Source: Pseudomonas sp. (GTDB lineage Bacteria; Pseudomonadota; Gammaproteobacteria; Pseudomonadales; Pseudomonadaceae). Taken from it: 64,000 nucleotides of DNA. Below are positions 1 through 7,642 of this stretch, piece after piece. The stretch lies in the NCBI RefSeq assembly GCF_002796985.1, contig NZ_PEKX01000016.1, positions 1 to 64,000 of the forward strand, written 5' to 3'. Position 1 is the stretch's first letter. Every line of letters begins with the position of its first letter. Position numbers and translations under genes: made by a program. The notes under the pieces are model-generated. The model saw nothing but the letters and a program-made list of their open reading frames with translations, had not been told where the DNA came from and did not search any database.

Positions 1-55
1 GATCCTAAATGCGTTACCTATGTCTCCCGACACCTGTTACCCATGTGTCCCGGCA
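1..55. mobile_element. possible end of an insertion sequence (IS21-like)
   Basis: Two 20-base direct repeats lie at 13-32 and 36-55 (17 of 20 identical, 23 bases apart), each reading GTTACC-YATGT-STCCCG. Read from the right edge on the minus strand the block begins with TG and carries the repeats inward, as in the multiply repeated ends of IS21-family elements. No transposase is inside the window, so the family is an inference. The DNA to the left would have to show istA/istB-like genes. Confidence 0.35.
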
Positions 56-230
56 GAACACTTCGCTCCACCCATCCTGCGCTCCACCCTCGTGACAACA
101 TTCTCAAGCCACCGGGAACCGCCTCCCCACCTCGTCGTCTGATGCCCCGGCGGCGGGCCGCGCGGGGGCGCGCTGTGCTACTCTGCCGCCCATTCGAAGC
201 GCCTGGAAAGGCTTGATTGCAGGAGTCTGC

Positions 231-1583
231 ATGCATATCCACATCCTCGGCATCTGCGGCACCTTCATGGGGTCGCTGGCCGTCCTGGCCAAGGAACTGG
301 GCCACCGCGTGACCGGCTCCGACGCCAACGTCTACCCGCCCATGAGCACCCAGCTGCAAGCGCAGGGCATCGAACTGATGCAGGGCTACGATCCCGCCCA
401 CCTGGAGCCGGCTCCGGATCTGGTGGTGGTCGGCAACGCGCTGTCGCGCGGCAACCCGGCAGTGGAGTACGTGCTGAACAAGGGCCTGCCCTACGTCTCC
501 GGCCCGCAGTGGCTGGCCGACCACGTGCTGCAGGGCCGCTGGGTCCTGGCGGCCGCCGGCACCCACGGCAAGACCACCACCAGCAGCATGCTGGCCTGGG
601 TGCTGGAACACGCCGGCATGAGCCCGGGCTTCCTGATCGGCGGCGTGCCACAGAACTTCGGCGTCTCCGCGCGCCTGGGTGGCACCCCGTTCTTCGTGGT
701 CGAGGCCGACGAGTACGACAGCGCCTTCTTCGACAAGCGCTCCAAGTTCGTCCACTACCACCCGCGCACGGCGATCCTGAACAACCTGGAATTCGACCAT
801 GCGGACATCTTCCCCGACCTTGCGGCCATCGAGCGGCAGTTCCACCACCTGGTGCGGACTATTCCCGGCGAAGGCCTGGTCATCCACCCCACTTCCGAAA
901 CCGCGCTCAAGCGCGTGATCGACATGGGCTGCTGGACCCCGGTGCAAACCACCGGCGAAGGCGGCCAGTGGCAGGCGCGTCTGCTCAGCGAAGACGGCTC
1001 GCACTTTGAGGTGCTGTTCGACGGCAAACCGCAAGGCACCGTGGACTGGGAACTGACCGGCCAGCACAACGTCGCCAACGCCCTGGCCTGCCTCGCGGCG
1101 GCCCGCCATGTCGGTGTGGTGCCGGAGCTGGGCTGCGCCGCGCTATCGGCCTTCAAGAGCGTCAAGCGGCGCATGGAGAAGGTCGCCGAGGTCAACGGCG
1201 TAACCATCTACGACGACTTCGCCCACCACCCGACTGCCATCGCCACCACCCTTGACGGCCTGCGCAAGCGCGTCGGCGATGCCCAGGTGATCGCCGTGGT
1301 CGAGCCGCGCTCCAACTCCATGAAGCTCGGCGCCCACCGCGACGGTCTGCCGGAGTCCGTGGTGCAGGCTGATAGCGTGTTCTGGTACGCGCCGCCGAAT
1401 CTCGGCTGGGACCTGGCCGCCACCGTCGCCAGCTCCACCGTGCCCACGCAAGTGTGCGATTCGCTGGAAGCCATCATCGCCGGCGTGAAAGCCATTGCCG
1501 CGCCGGGCACCCAGGTGGTGGTCATGAGCAACGGCGGCTTTGGCGGCCTGCACGGCAAGCTGGCCCAGGCGCTGGAGGGCTGA
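231..1583 (+). CDS. mpl: UDP-N-acetylmuramate:L-Ala-gamma-D-Glu-meso-DAP ligase Mpl
   Basis: This cytoplasmic peptidoglycan-recycling enzyme attaches the recovered tripeptide L-Ala-gamma-D-Glu-meso-DAP to UDP-MurNAc, using ATP. The N-terminus MHIHILGICGTFMG is the Mur-ligase Rossmann start, and AAGTHGKTTT (about residue 110) is the ATP-binding loop. EADEYDSAFFDKRSKF and the C-terminal YDDFAHHPTAI motif are typical of Mpl/MurC. It has 450 residues, the usual family length. I chose ATG 231 because homologues start MHIHILGICGTF and AGGAGT lies just upstream; an in-frame ATG at 213 would add six residues. The ubiX start follows two bases after the stop, so the two are probably cotranscribed. Confidence 0.97.
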   Translation: MHIHILGICGTFMGSLAVLAKELGHRVTGSDANVYPPMSTQLQAQGIELMQGYDPAHLEPAPDLVVVGNALSRGNPAVEYVLNKGLPYVSGPQWLADHVLQGRWVLAAAGTHGKTTTSSMLAWVLEHAGMSPGFLIGGVPQNFGVSARLGGTPFFVVEADEYDSAFFDKRSKFVHYHPRTAILNNLEFDHADIFPDLAAIERQFHHLVRTIPGEGLVIHPTSETALKRVIDMGCWTPVQTTGEGGQWQARLLSEDGSHFEVLFDGKPQGTVDWELTGQHNVANALACLAAARHVGVVPELGCAALSAFKSVKRRMEKVAEVNGVTIYDDFAHHPTAIATTLDGLRKRVGDAQVIAVVEPRSNSMKLGAHRDGLPESVVQADSVFWYAPPNLGWDLAATVASSTVPTQVCDSLEAIIAGVKAIAAPGTQVVVMSNGGFGGLHGKLAQALEG

Positions 1584-1585
1584 GC

Positions 1586-2215
1586 ATGGCCGGAGCCGAA
1601 CGCGTCACCCTCGCCATGACCGGCGCCTCGGGCGCCCAGTACGGCCTGCGCCTGCTCGACTGCCTGGTGCAGGAAGACCGCGAGGTGCACTTCCTGATCT
1701 CCAAGGCCGCGCAACTGGTGGTGGCCACCGAGACCGACGTGACCCTGCCGAGCAAGCCGCAGGCGATGCAGGCTTTCCTCAGCGAATACACCGGCGCCGC
1801 GCCGGGGCAGATTCGCGTCTACGGCAAGGAAGACTGGATGGCCCCGGTGGCCTCCGGCTCCGGTGCGCCGAGTGCGATGGTGGTGGTGCCCTGCTCGACG
1901 GGGACGCTGTCGGCCATCGCCACCGGCGCCTGCAACAACCTGATCGAACGCGCCGCCGATGTTGCCTTGAAAGAGCGCCGCCAACTGATCCTGGTGCCGC
2001 GCGAGGCGCCGTTCTCCAGCATCCACCTGGAGAACATGCTCAAGCTGTCCAACCTGGGCGCGGTGATTCTGCCGGCCGCACCGGGCTTCTATCACCAGCC
2101 GCAGACGGTCGATGACCTGATCGACTTCGTCGTCGCGCGGATCCTCAATCAACTGGGCATTCCCCAGGACATGCTGCCGCGCTGGGGCGAACACCATCTT
2201 GTCAGTGACGAATAA
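1586..2215 (+). CDS. ubiX: flavin prenyltransferase UbiX
   Basis: The enzyme joins a dimethylallyl group to FMN to make prenylated FMN, the cofactor of the decarboxylase UbiD in ubiquinone synthesis. The 209-residue protein begins MAGAERVTLAMTGASGAQYG, the FMN-binding Rossmann start, and includes PCSTGTLSAIATG and LVPREAPFSSIHLENM, both strongly conserved in the UbiX/Pad1 family. The start is ATG 1586, two bases after the mpl stop; the open frame runs further upstream only inside mpl. The order mpl-ubiX is the same in P. aeruginosa. The 3' end overlaps the next small lipoprotein gene. Confidence 0.96.
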   Translation: MAGAERVTLAMTGASGAQYGLRLLDCLVQEDREVHFLISKAAQLVVATETDVTLPSKPQAMQAFLSEYTGAAPGQIRVYGKEDWMAPVASGSGAPSAMVVVPCSTGTLSAIATGACNNLIERAADVALKERRQLILVPREAPFSSIHLENMLKLSNLGAVILPAAPGFYHQPQTVDDLIDFVVARILNQLGIPQDMLPRWGEHHLVSDE

Positions 2216-2492
2216 GCTCCTCGCCGCCCTGTTGCTGCTGCAACTGGGCGGCTGCGCCACCGTGAAGACCCTCAACGACAGCCGCCCCGGCGATCCGCTG
2301 ATCTATGCCGGTACCCGGCTGGACTGGTATTCGCTCAATGGCGGCTGCTGCCCGAAGGATCACTTCGGCACCGACGCGCCGGCCTACCCCGGCCTCGACC
2401 TGCCCGGCAGCGCGCTGCTCGATACCTTGTTGCTGCCGCTATCCCTTGCCGCGGAACTGGGCATCGGCCTGCAGGTGTGGGGCGGTAACTGA
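2205..2492 (+). CDS. YceK/YidQ-family small lipoprotein
   Basis: A 95-residue protein with a lipoprotein signal: a hydrophobic stretch (KLLAALLLLQLGGC) ends in a lipobox at about Cys17. The rest, with YAGTRLDW, a CCPKD cysteine pair and the LPGSALLDTLLLPLSL stretch, fits the YceK/YidQ lipoprotein family, whose function is unknown. The gene overlaps the last codons of ubiX. GTG 2205 and TTG 2199 are both possible starts, and both give the same lipoprotein signal. It is probably the last gene of the mpl-ubiX unit; a REP element follows. Confidence 0.8.
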   Translation: MTNKLLAALLLLQLGGCATVKTLNDSRPGDPLIYAGTRLDWYSLNGGCCPKDHFGTDAPAYPGLDLPGSALLDTLLLPLSLAAELGIGLQVWGGN

Positions 2493-2502
2493 GTCGGATC
2501 CT

Positions 2503-2576
2503 GTAGGAGCGAGCTTGCTCGCGAATCCGGGTTCACGCCGGAGCTTGGGCTGGTTCGCGAGCAAGCTCGCTCCTAC
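2503..2576. repeat. REP inverted pair (GAGCGAGCTTGCTCGC family)
   Basis: Two arms, GTAGGAGCGAGCTTGCTCGC plus GAA and its reverse complement, flank a spacer of about 28 bases, giving a long hairpin. This is the commonest REP family of the window and lies between two convergent genes. Confidence 0.9.
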
Positions 2577-2644
2577 GAAAAGCGGTTGAGCACGGTCCGG
2601 AGCGTACGGCTGCGAACGGACGCACGCCCTGCACCGGCGAAACA

Positions 2645-3286
2645 CTACTTGCCCAGCTTGCGCAGTTCGTCCGATTCGACGATGCGGACGCCCTTGCCCG
2701 GTTCCAGGGCCAGGCGCCAGAGCGCGCGGGCCAGGGCGATGGCTTCGATGCCGTGCAGCTTGCCCGGCAGGATGCGTGAGAAGGGCGCGGCGAGCAGTTC
2801 GGCGAGGCGCACTTCTTCGCGCTGGCCCAGCAGCAGCGACGGCCGCGCGATGGTCAGTTGCTGCCAGCCTTGCTGGCGCAGGGCATCTTCCAGTTCGCCC
2901 TTGGTCCGGCTGTAGAAAATCGACGACTTGCTGTCCGCGCCCAGTGCGCTGACCACGATGTAGTGCCGTGCGCCCAGGGCCAGGCCGCGCTCGCCCAGGG
3001 CCAGCGGCAGGTCGAAATCGACGCTGCGGAAGGCCTCTTCGGAGCCGGCTTCCTTGAGCGTGGTGCCCAGGCAGCAGAACACCGTGTCCACCGGCTGGAG
3101 CAGGTGCGGGATGAGTTCGGCCAACGGCCCGATGGGGTTTTCCAGACGTGGATGCTCCGCCAGCTTCCTTCGGGCCGGGGCGATGACGCGCTTGACCGTG
3201 GGCTCGTTGAGCACGCGGTCGAGTAGATGCTCACCGGTCAAACCGGTGGCGCCAGCTAGCAGAATGTTCGTTGGTTTCGAGTACAT
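2645..3286 (-). CDS. NAD(P)-binding Rossmann-fold protein (PA4017-like)
   Basis: A 213-residue short-chain, NAD(P)H-binding protein of the YbjT/HTATIP2-like group. The N-terminal ILLAGATGLTGEHLL is a GxxGxxG dinucleotide motif at residues 9-23. CCLGTTLKEAGS and VVSALGADSKSSIFYSRTKG follow the second half of the fold, and YSRTKGELE carries the Tyr-xxx-Lys-like residues. The substrate is unknown. Convergent with the ubiX unit, it sits 30 bp downstream of the MORN/peptidase lipoprotein gene on the same strand and could be cotranscribed with it. The same neighbour order occurs in P. aeruginosa. Confidence 0.85.
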   Translation of the reverse strand: MYSKPTNILLAGATGLTGEHLLDRVLNEPTVKRVIAPARRKLAEHPRLENPIGPLAELIPHLLQPVDTVFCCLGTTLKEAGSEEAFRSVDFDLPLALGERGLALGARHYIVVSALGADSKSSIFYSRTKGELEDALRQQGWQQLTIARPSLLLGQREEVRLAELLAAPFSRILPGKLHGIEAIALARALWRLALEPGKGVRIVESDELRKLGK

Positions 3287-3316
3287 CTGTGTTTCCCCTT
3301 TGACACACTTTCCAGC

Positions 3317-5047
3317 TTAGTTGCCGCCCTGTTGTTTTGCCGGCACATCGTTGCTGCCCAGCGCCAGTGCCGTATGCGTCTGCTGTGCACGCAGGGCCTG
3401 CCAGCGTGTAATGACCGCTTCCGGCGCCCAGAGTTGCGGCTGTGACGGCTCGAACTCTTCCTCCTTCTCGCGCTTGGCCACGGTGGCGCTGGCCAGTGTG
3501 AAAGCCTGCTTGAGGTCGTCGGTCTGCTGGAAGGCTTTGGCGAACAGCGCATCGCCGAAGTAGGTAAAGTCGGCTTCCTCGGAGCAGCCGAAGGATACCC
3601 GGTCGCTGCGCGCAGCGGTCATGATCAGGGTCTTGTCGTCCTTGAGTACAGGGATGAAGCCTCCGCTGTAGCAGGCGGAAATCACCAGTACCTTGTAGCG
3701 GTCCTTGAGCGGGGCGAGCAGGCTGGCCAATTCGCTGGCCGGCAGGTCGTTGAGCTTGAGGCCCGGCATGTCCAGCACCAGTTGGTGGTCGTGGGAGCCG
3801 TGGCTGGTGAGGTAGATGAACACCAGGTCTTCCGGGCCGCTGCGCTCGGCGATGGTGCGCAAGGTACGGGCGAGTGTTTCGCGGGTGGCCATGGGGCGGT
3901 CGGCGAGGTGGTCGCGGTGATTCACCAGGCGCACCACGCCGCGCGCGCCAAAGCGCTCGCCGAGCAGGTCGGCGACGTAGTCCGCCTCGCGCAGGAACAC
4001 GCTCTGCTTGCCGTCGCCGCCCAGGCTGACGCCATAGAGTTCGATCGCCGGAGTGGACTGCGGGATGGCGGCCAGTGCCTTGTCGAGCATCGCGCCCTGT
4101 TCCAGCAGGCCCACTTCCAGCGGATTGGGCAGCAGCTTGCCGGCGGCGTCCTGGCGTAATTGGCCAGCGCTCCAGGTGCCTTTCTGCACGCTGCCGTCGC
4201 GACGGGTGAGGGAGCCCTCGCCGGAGTATTCGCCACGGGCGAAGCTGCCGCTGTAGATCTGGCCGTCGGACGTGCTCAGTGTGCCCTTGCCGTCGAAGCG
4301 CCAGAAGCGGAACTCGCCCTGGTAGCGGCTGCCGTCCGCGCCGATGAACTCACCGGGGCCGTTCAGCGCGCCGGCCTTGAAACGGCCCCGCCAGACGTCG
4401 CCGTCGGCGTTCTGGAAGCGCCCGGTTCCCTCGAACTGGTCGTTGCGGAACTCGCCGCTGTAGTGATCGCCAGCGTCGTCGCGGAAGGTGCCCTTGCCCT
4501 CGAGTACGCCATTCTTGAACTGCCCGCTGTATTGGTTGCCCAGGGCGTCCTGGCGGGCGCCTTCGCCGTTGGCCTCGCCCTTGGCGAAGGTGCCCTGGTG
4601 GCGTGTGCCGTCAGCCAGTTCAAGACTGCCCAGGCCTTCGTAGCGACCTTTGCGGAAGCCGCCGCTGTAGGTGGTGCCGCCTTGGGCAAGACGGCCCTCG
4701 CCGTCGAATTCGCCGTGCTTGAACTGACCCTCGTAGACACTGCCATCGACGAACTTCAGTCGGCCGCGGCCCTCGAACAGGCCGTCGTGGAACTCGCCCT
4801 CGTAGGTCGAGCCGTCGCTGCCGCTCCATTTGCCCTGGCCATTCTGCAGGCCTTTGTCGAAGCCGCCTTCGTACCAGGCACCGTTGCTGTAATCCAGTCG
4901 TCCCGGGCCCTGCAACTGGCCGTTGAGCAGCTCGCCACGGTAGCGCGCGCCGTCGGGCAGGCGGGCGTCCGGCGGCGTCAATGGTTCGCCTTCACCGCAG
5001 GCGGTGAGGAGCAGGACGAGGCTCAGGGGCAGGACGTGGCGTGGCAT
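3317..5047 (-). CDS. lipoprotein with 11 MORN repeats and a C13/caspase-like peptidase domain
   Basis: The 576-residue protein starts MPRHVLPLSLVLLLTACGEG, a lipoprotein signal with lipobox LTAC (Cys17). An upstream in-frame ATG at 5092 would spoil the signal. Residues about 33-305 hold eleven MORN repeats of 22-23 residues (YxGxFxxGxxxGxGxxxxxDG) plus a partial twelfth. The C-terminal domain has the clan-CD peptidase pattern: a His in YLTSHGSHDH (about residue 416) and a Cys in VISACYSGGF (about 459), as in the C13/legumain and caspase-like families. An outer- or inner-membrane-anchored protease is therefore likely. The substrate and the role of the MORN array are unknown. It is the counterpart of P. 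aeruginosa PA4016. Confidence 0.88.
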   Translation of the reverse strand: MPRHVLPLSLVLLLTACGEGEPLTPPDARLPDGARYRGELLNGQLQGPGRLDYSNGAWYEGGFDKGLQNGQGKWSGSDGSTYEGEFHDGLFEGRGRLKFVDGSVYEGQFKHGEFDGEGRLAQGGTTYSGGFRKGRYEGLGSLELADGTRHQGTFAKGEANGEGARQDALGNQYSGQFKNGVLEGKGTFRDDAGDHYSGEFRNDQFEGTGRFQNADGDVWRGRFKAGALNGPGEFIGADGSRYQGEFRFWRFDGKGTLSTSDGQIYSGSFARGEYSGEGSLTRRDGSVQKGTWSAGQLRQDAAGKLLPNPLEVGLLEQGAMLDKALAAIPQSTPAIELYGVSLGGDGKQSVFLREADYVADLLGERFGARGVVRLVNHRDHLADRPMATRETLARTLRTIAERSGPEDLVFIYLTSHGSHDHQLVLDMPGLKLNDLPASELASLLAPLKDRYKVLVISACYSGGFIPVLKDDKTLIMTAARSDRVSFGCSEEADFTYFGDALFAKAFQQTDDLKQAFTLASATVAKREKEEEFEPSQPQLWAPEAVITRWQALRAQQTHTALALGSNDVPAKQQGGN

Positions 5048-5090
5048 GGAGATTCCGAATCGGCGGTGGGGCGCCGTTGGAGTGTGACGC

Positions 5091-5118
5091 AAAAAAGCCC
5101 GCGGACGCGGGCTTTTTT
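5091..5118. terminator. bidirectional rho-independent terminator
   Basis: AAAAAAGCCCGC and GCGGGCTTTTTT are exact reverse complements around a four-base loop. The structure ends phaJ4 transcription on the minus strand and would also work on the plus strand. It lies between phaJ4 and the MORN lipoprotein gene. Confidence 0.9.
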
Positions 5119-5139
5119 CTCAGCGTAGTGCCAGAGCCG

Positions 5140-5595
5140 TCAGACGAAGCACAGGCTCAGGGATTCGGCGATGTAGGCCGGCTTGGGCAGGCCTTCGATC
5201 TCCAGGGTGCAGCGGGCCTTGATCAGCCACTGGCCGGGGTTTTTCTCGGTGATGTCGGTGATGGTCACCTGCAGGCGTACGCGCGAATCCACCGGCACCG
5301 GCTGGATGAAGCGCACGCTGTCCAGGCCGTAGTTGACCACCATCTTGGGGTTCTCCGGCAGGACCAGCAGGCCCTCGCAGAGCTTGGGGATCAGCGACAG
5401 CGACAGGAAGCCGTGGGCGATGGTGCCGCCGAAGGGCGTCTGCTTCGCCTTCTCCGGGTCGACGTGGATGAACTGGTGGTCCTCGGTGCACTCGGCGAAC
5501 TGGTTGATGCGCTGTTGATCGACGGTGATCCACTGCGAATGGCCCAGGTCTTTGCCGATGTAGTCCTTCAGTGCGCTTACAGGTACGAATGCCAT
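5140..5595 (-). CDS. phaJ4: (R)-specific enoyl-CoA hydratase, MaoC family
   Basis: A 151-residue single hot-dog protein of the MaoC/hydratase-2 family, which hydrates trans-2-enoyl-CoA to (R)-3-hydroxyacyl-CoA and can feed polyhydroxyalkanoate synthesis. The active-site Asp and His are in TEDHQFIHVDPEKA, and PFGGTIAHGFLSLSLIP is the conserved helix and oxyanion region. It closely resembles P. aeruginosa PhaJ4 (PA4015) from memory, including the C-terminus AYIAESLSLCFV, and has the same neighbours. Start ATG 5595 has GGAGGAAAC just upstream. A strong terminator follows. The symbol rests on recalled similarity and synteny. Confidence 0.85.
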   Translation of the reverse strand: MAFVPVSALKDYIGKDLGHSQWITVDQQRINQFAECTEDHQFIHVDPEKAKQTPFGGTIAHGFLSLSLIPKLCEGLLVLPENPKMVVNYGLDSVRFIQPVPVDSRVRLQVTITDITEKNPGQWLIKARCTLEIEGLPKPAYIAESLSLCFV

Positions 5596-5773
5596 GTTTC
5601 CTCCGGGGATATCGTTGTTCTTCTAATGCGGCCTGTGAGAGTTCCGCCAACAGATCAGCATGGGGCCTGCGGCCGGTCAAGCTGCGTCGGGCATTCATGC
5701 TTTGGGCGAATGCCGAGCCATAGCAGGCGCCGGGCGGGCATAATGGCGCCTCCTTGCGTGGAGATGTTCCCTG

Positions 5774-6136
5774 ATGTTGTTACGCGGCCTGACCTGGCTG
5801 GTGCTGTTCCAACTGCTCGGCACGGCCCTGAATGCTCTCATCCTGCACATGATTCCCGGCCCCATCATTGGGCTGGTGCTGCTGTTCGCCTTCCTGGTCT
5901 GGAACGGCGAGGTGAGCAAGCCGGTGAACGAGGCGGCTGCTTCGCTGCTGCGCTACCTGCCGCTGCTGCTGGTGCCGGCAGCCGTGGGCGTGATGGCCTA
6001 TGCCAAGCAGATCGCTGCGGATTTCTGGGCCATCGCCGGCGCCCTGGCGCTGTCGCTGCTGGTGTCCTTTGTGTTCGCCGGCTGGTTGATGCAGAAGCTC
6101 ATCGACCGCCAGCGCAAGCAGAAGGAGGGCGCGTGA
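5774..6136 (+). CDS. lrgA: LrgA/CidA-family membrane protein
   Basis: A 120-residue protein with four hydrophobic segments, including the conserved MIPGPIIGLVLLF stretch of the CidA/LrgA (holin-like) family. The C-terminus is basic (RQRKQKEGA). With LrgB it forms an inner-membrane complex linked in other bacteria to murein hydrolase control, programmed lysis and pyruvate or overflow-metabolite transport. Its stop overlaps the lrgB start by one base, a sign of coupled translation. No LytSR-type or LysR regulator gene is adjacent. It is divergent from phaJ4. Confidence 0.92.
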   Translation: MLLRGLTWLVLFQLLGTALNALILHMIPGPIIGLVLLFAFLVWNGEVSKPVNEAAASLLRYLPLLLVPAAVGVMAYAKQIAADFWAIAGALALSLLVSFVFAGWLMQKLIDRQRKQKEGA

Positions 6137-6849
6137 TGTTCGACTGGCAAGGTGCGCTGAACTCCGTCATCCACCATCCGCTGTTCTGCGTCGGTGTCAC
6201 CCTGGGCGCCTACCAGTTGGCCCTGGCCGCCTACGAGCGCACGCGCTGGGTGTTCCTGCAGCCGGTGTTGGTGTCGATGCTGATCGTCATCGCGGTGCTG
6301 CTGGCCTGCGGCATCGACTACAGCGAATACAGCAACAGCGCCAAGGTGCTGACCATTCTGCTCGGGCCGTCGACGGTGGCGCTGGCGGTGCCGCTGTTCC
6401 TCAACCTGAAACGCATTCGCCAGTTGTTCTGGCCGACGCTGATCACCCTGCTCGTGGCTGGCCTGTTCGCCACCGCGCTGGGTATCGGCCTGGGTTGGCT
6501 GTTCGGCGTCGACCACGAGCTACTGATGAGCCTGGCGCCGAAGTCGGTGACCTCGCCAATCGCCATGCTGGTGGCCAACCAGATCGGCGGCGTGGCGGCG
6601 CTGGCGGCGGTGTTCGTGCTGATCACCGGCGTGCTCGGCGCCATTCTCGGCCCGGAGCTGCTGCGCCGCTTCGGCGTGCATCACCCGGCCGCGCAGGGCA
6701 TGGCGCTGGGCATGACTGCCCACGCCGTGGGGACTTCCCGCGCGTTGCAGGAAGGCGAGGAATGCGGCGCCTTTGCTGCCCTGGCCATGAGCCTGATGGG
6801 CGTCGCCACCGCTGTGCTGCTACCGTTGGCGGTAGCGCTGATCGCCTGA
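6136..6849 (+). CDS. lrgB: LrgB/CidB-family membrane protein
   Basis: A 237-residue inner-membrane protein of the LrgB family with about seven hydrophobic segments. Conserved motifs are LGPSTVALAVPLF, LAPKSVTSPIAM and the C-terminal GMTAHAVGTSRAL, diagnostic of LrgB/CidB. It is the partner of LrgA. The start is ATG 6136 inside GTGATG, overlapping the lrgA stop; the frame is open far upstream but only antisense to other genes. The Lon-N domain gene follows after 18 bases and may be in the same transcript. Confidence 0.93.
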   Translation: MFDWQGALNSVIHHPLFCVGVTLGAYQLALAAYERTRWVFLQPVLVSMLIVIAVLLACGIDYSEYSNSAKVLTILLGPSTVALAVPLFLNLKRIRQLFWPTLITLLVAGLFATALGIGLGWLFGVDHELLMSLAPKSVTSPIAMLVANQIGGVAALAAVFVLITGVLGAILGPELLRRFGVHHPAAQGMALGMTAHAVGTSRALQEGEECGAFAALAMSLMGVATAVLLPLAVALIA

Positions 6850-6867
6850 CGATACGACGGAGTGTTC

Positions 6868-7458
6868 ATGAGTTTTCCGCTTTTCCCTCTCAACACTGTG
6901 CTGTTTCCCGGCTGCCGCCTCGACCTGCAGATCTTCGAGGCGCGCTATCTGGACATGATCGGCCGCTGCATGAAGCAGAGCGGCGGGTTCGGCGTGGTGG
7001 CCATCGTCGAGGGCGAGGAAGTCGGCGATGCACCGGAGCGTTACAGCCTGATCGGTTGCGAGGCGCATATCCGCGACTGGCAGCAACAGTCCAACGGCCT
7101 GCTGGGCATTCGTGTCGAAGGCGGACGACGCTTCCGCGTGCTCTCCGCCAATGTGCAGCCGGACCAGCTGACTGTCGCTGAGGTGGAGTGGCTGGACGAG
7201 CAGCCGAACCAGCCCCTGACCAAGGAACACGACGACCTTGCCGCGCTGCTGGAAGCGCTGTCGATGCACCCGATGGTCTCCGCGTTGGAGATGGGTGGCG
7301 AGGTCAACGGCCAACAGGAGCTGGCCTGCCAGCTCGCCTACCTGCTGCCCTTCGAGCGCGACCAGAAGCAGGTGCTGCTAGAGATGGACGACCCGACCGT
7401 GCGCCTGGCGCGCATCCAGGTGCTGCTGGAGCAGTTGCAGGGCGACTTCGTCGCCTGA
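6868..7458 (+). CDS. Lon N-terminal (substrate-binding) domain protein
   Basis: A 196-residue protein made only of the LON substrate-binding domain. The start MSFPLFPLNTVLFPGCRLDLQIFE and RYLDMIGRCM are characteristic, and there is no AAA or protease part. Such free-standing domains (COG2802) have no established reaction; peptide or protein binding is inferred. ATG 6868 is preferred over an ATG two codons upstream because homologues start MxFPLFPLN. It sits 18 bp behind lrgB and is followed by a REP element. Confidence 0.88.
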   Translation: MSFPLFPLNTVLFPGCRLDLQIFEARYLDMIGRCMKQSGGFGVVAIVEGEEVGDAPERYSLIGCEAHIRDWQQQSNGLLGIRVEGGRRFRVLSANVQPDQLTVAEVEWLDEQPNQPLTKEHDDLAALLEALSMHPMVSALEMGGEVNGQQELACQLAYLLPFERDQKQVLLEMDDPTVRLARIQVLLEQLQGDFVA

Positions 7459-7466
7459 CGTTTCAT

Positions 7467-7545
7467 GTAGGAGTGAGCTTGCTCGCGAACCCGCCCAGCT
7501 CCGTCACCGCCGGTTAACTCCGTGCGCGAGCAAGCTCGCTCCTAC
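7467..7545. repeat. REP inverted pair
   Basis: The GTAGGAG-YGAGCTTGCTCGCG arm and its complement are separated by about 30 bases. It has one substitution (GAGTGAG) against the consensus seen elsewhere and lies between convergent genes. Confidence 0.88.
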
Positions 7546-7594
7546 AGGGTACGCACTGGCGCGTTGGGTGAGGGAAAGCTGCCCATGAAGAATG

Positions 7595-7620
7595 ACAAGG
7601 CCCGCAAATGCGGGCCTTGT
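7595..7620. terminator. hairpin terminator of the prp operon
   Basis: Twelve-base perfect arms ACAAGGCCCGCA / TGCGGGCCTTGT form a strong stem just beyond the prpF stop. The T-tract is weak on both strands, so rho-independent activity is likely but not certain. Confidence 0.7.
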
Positions 7621-7642
7621 TGTTTGCGGGTGAAACCAGACG

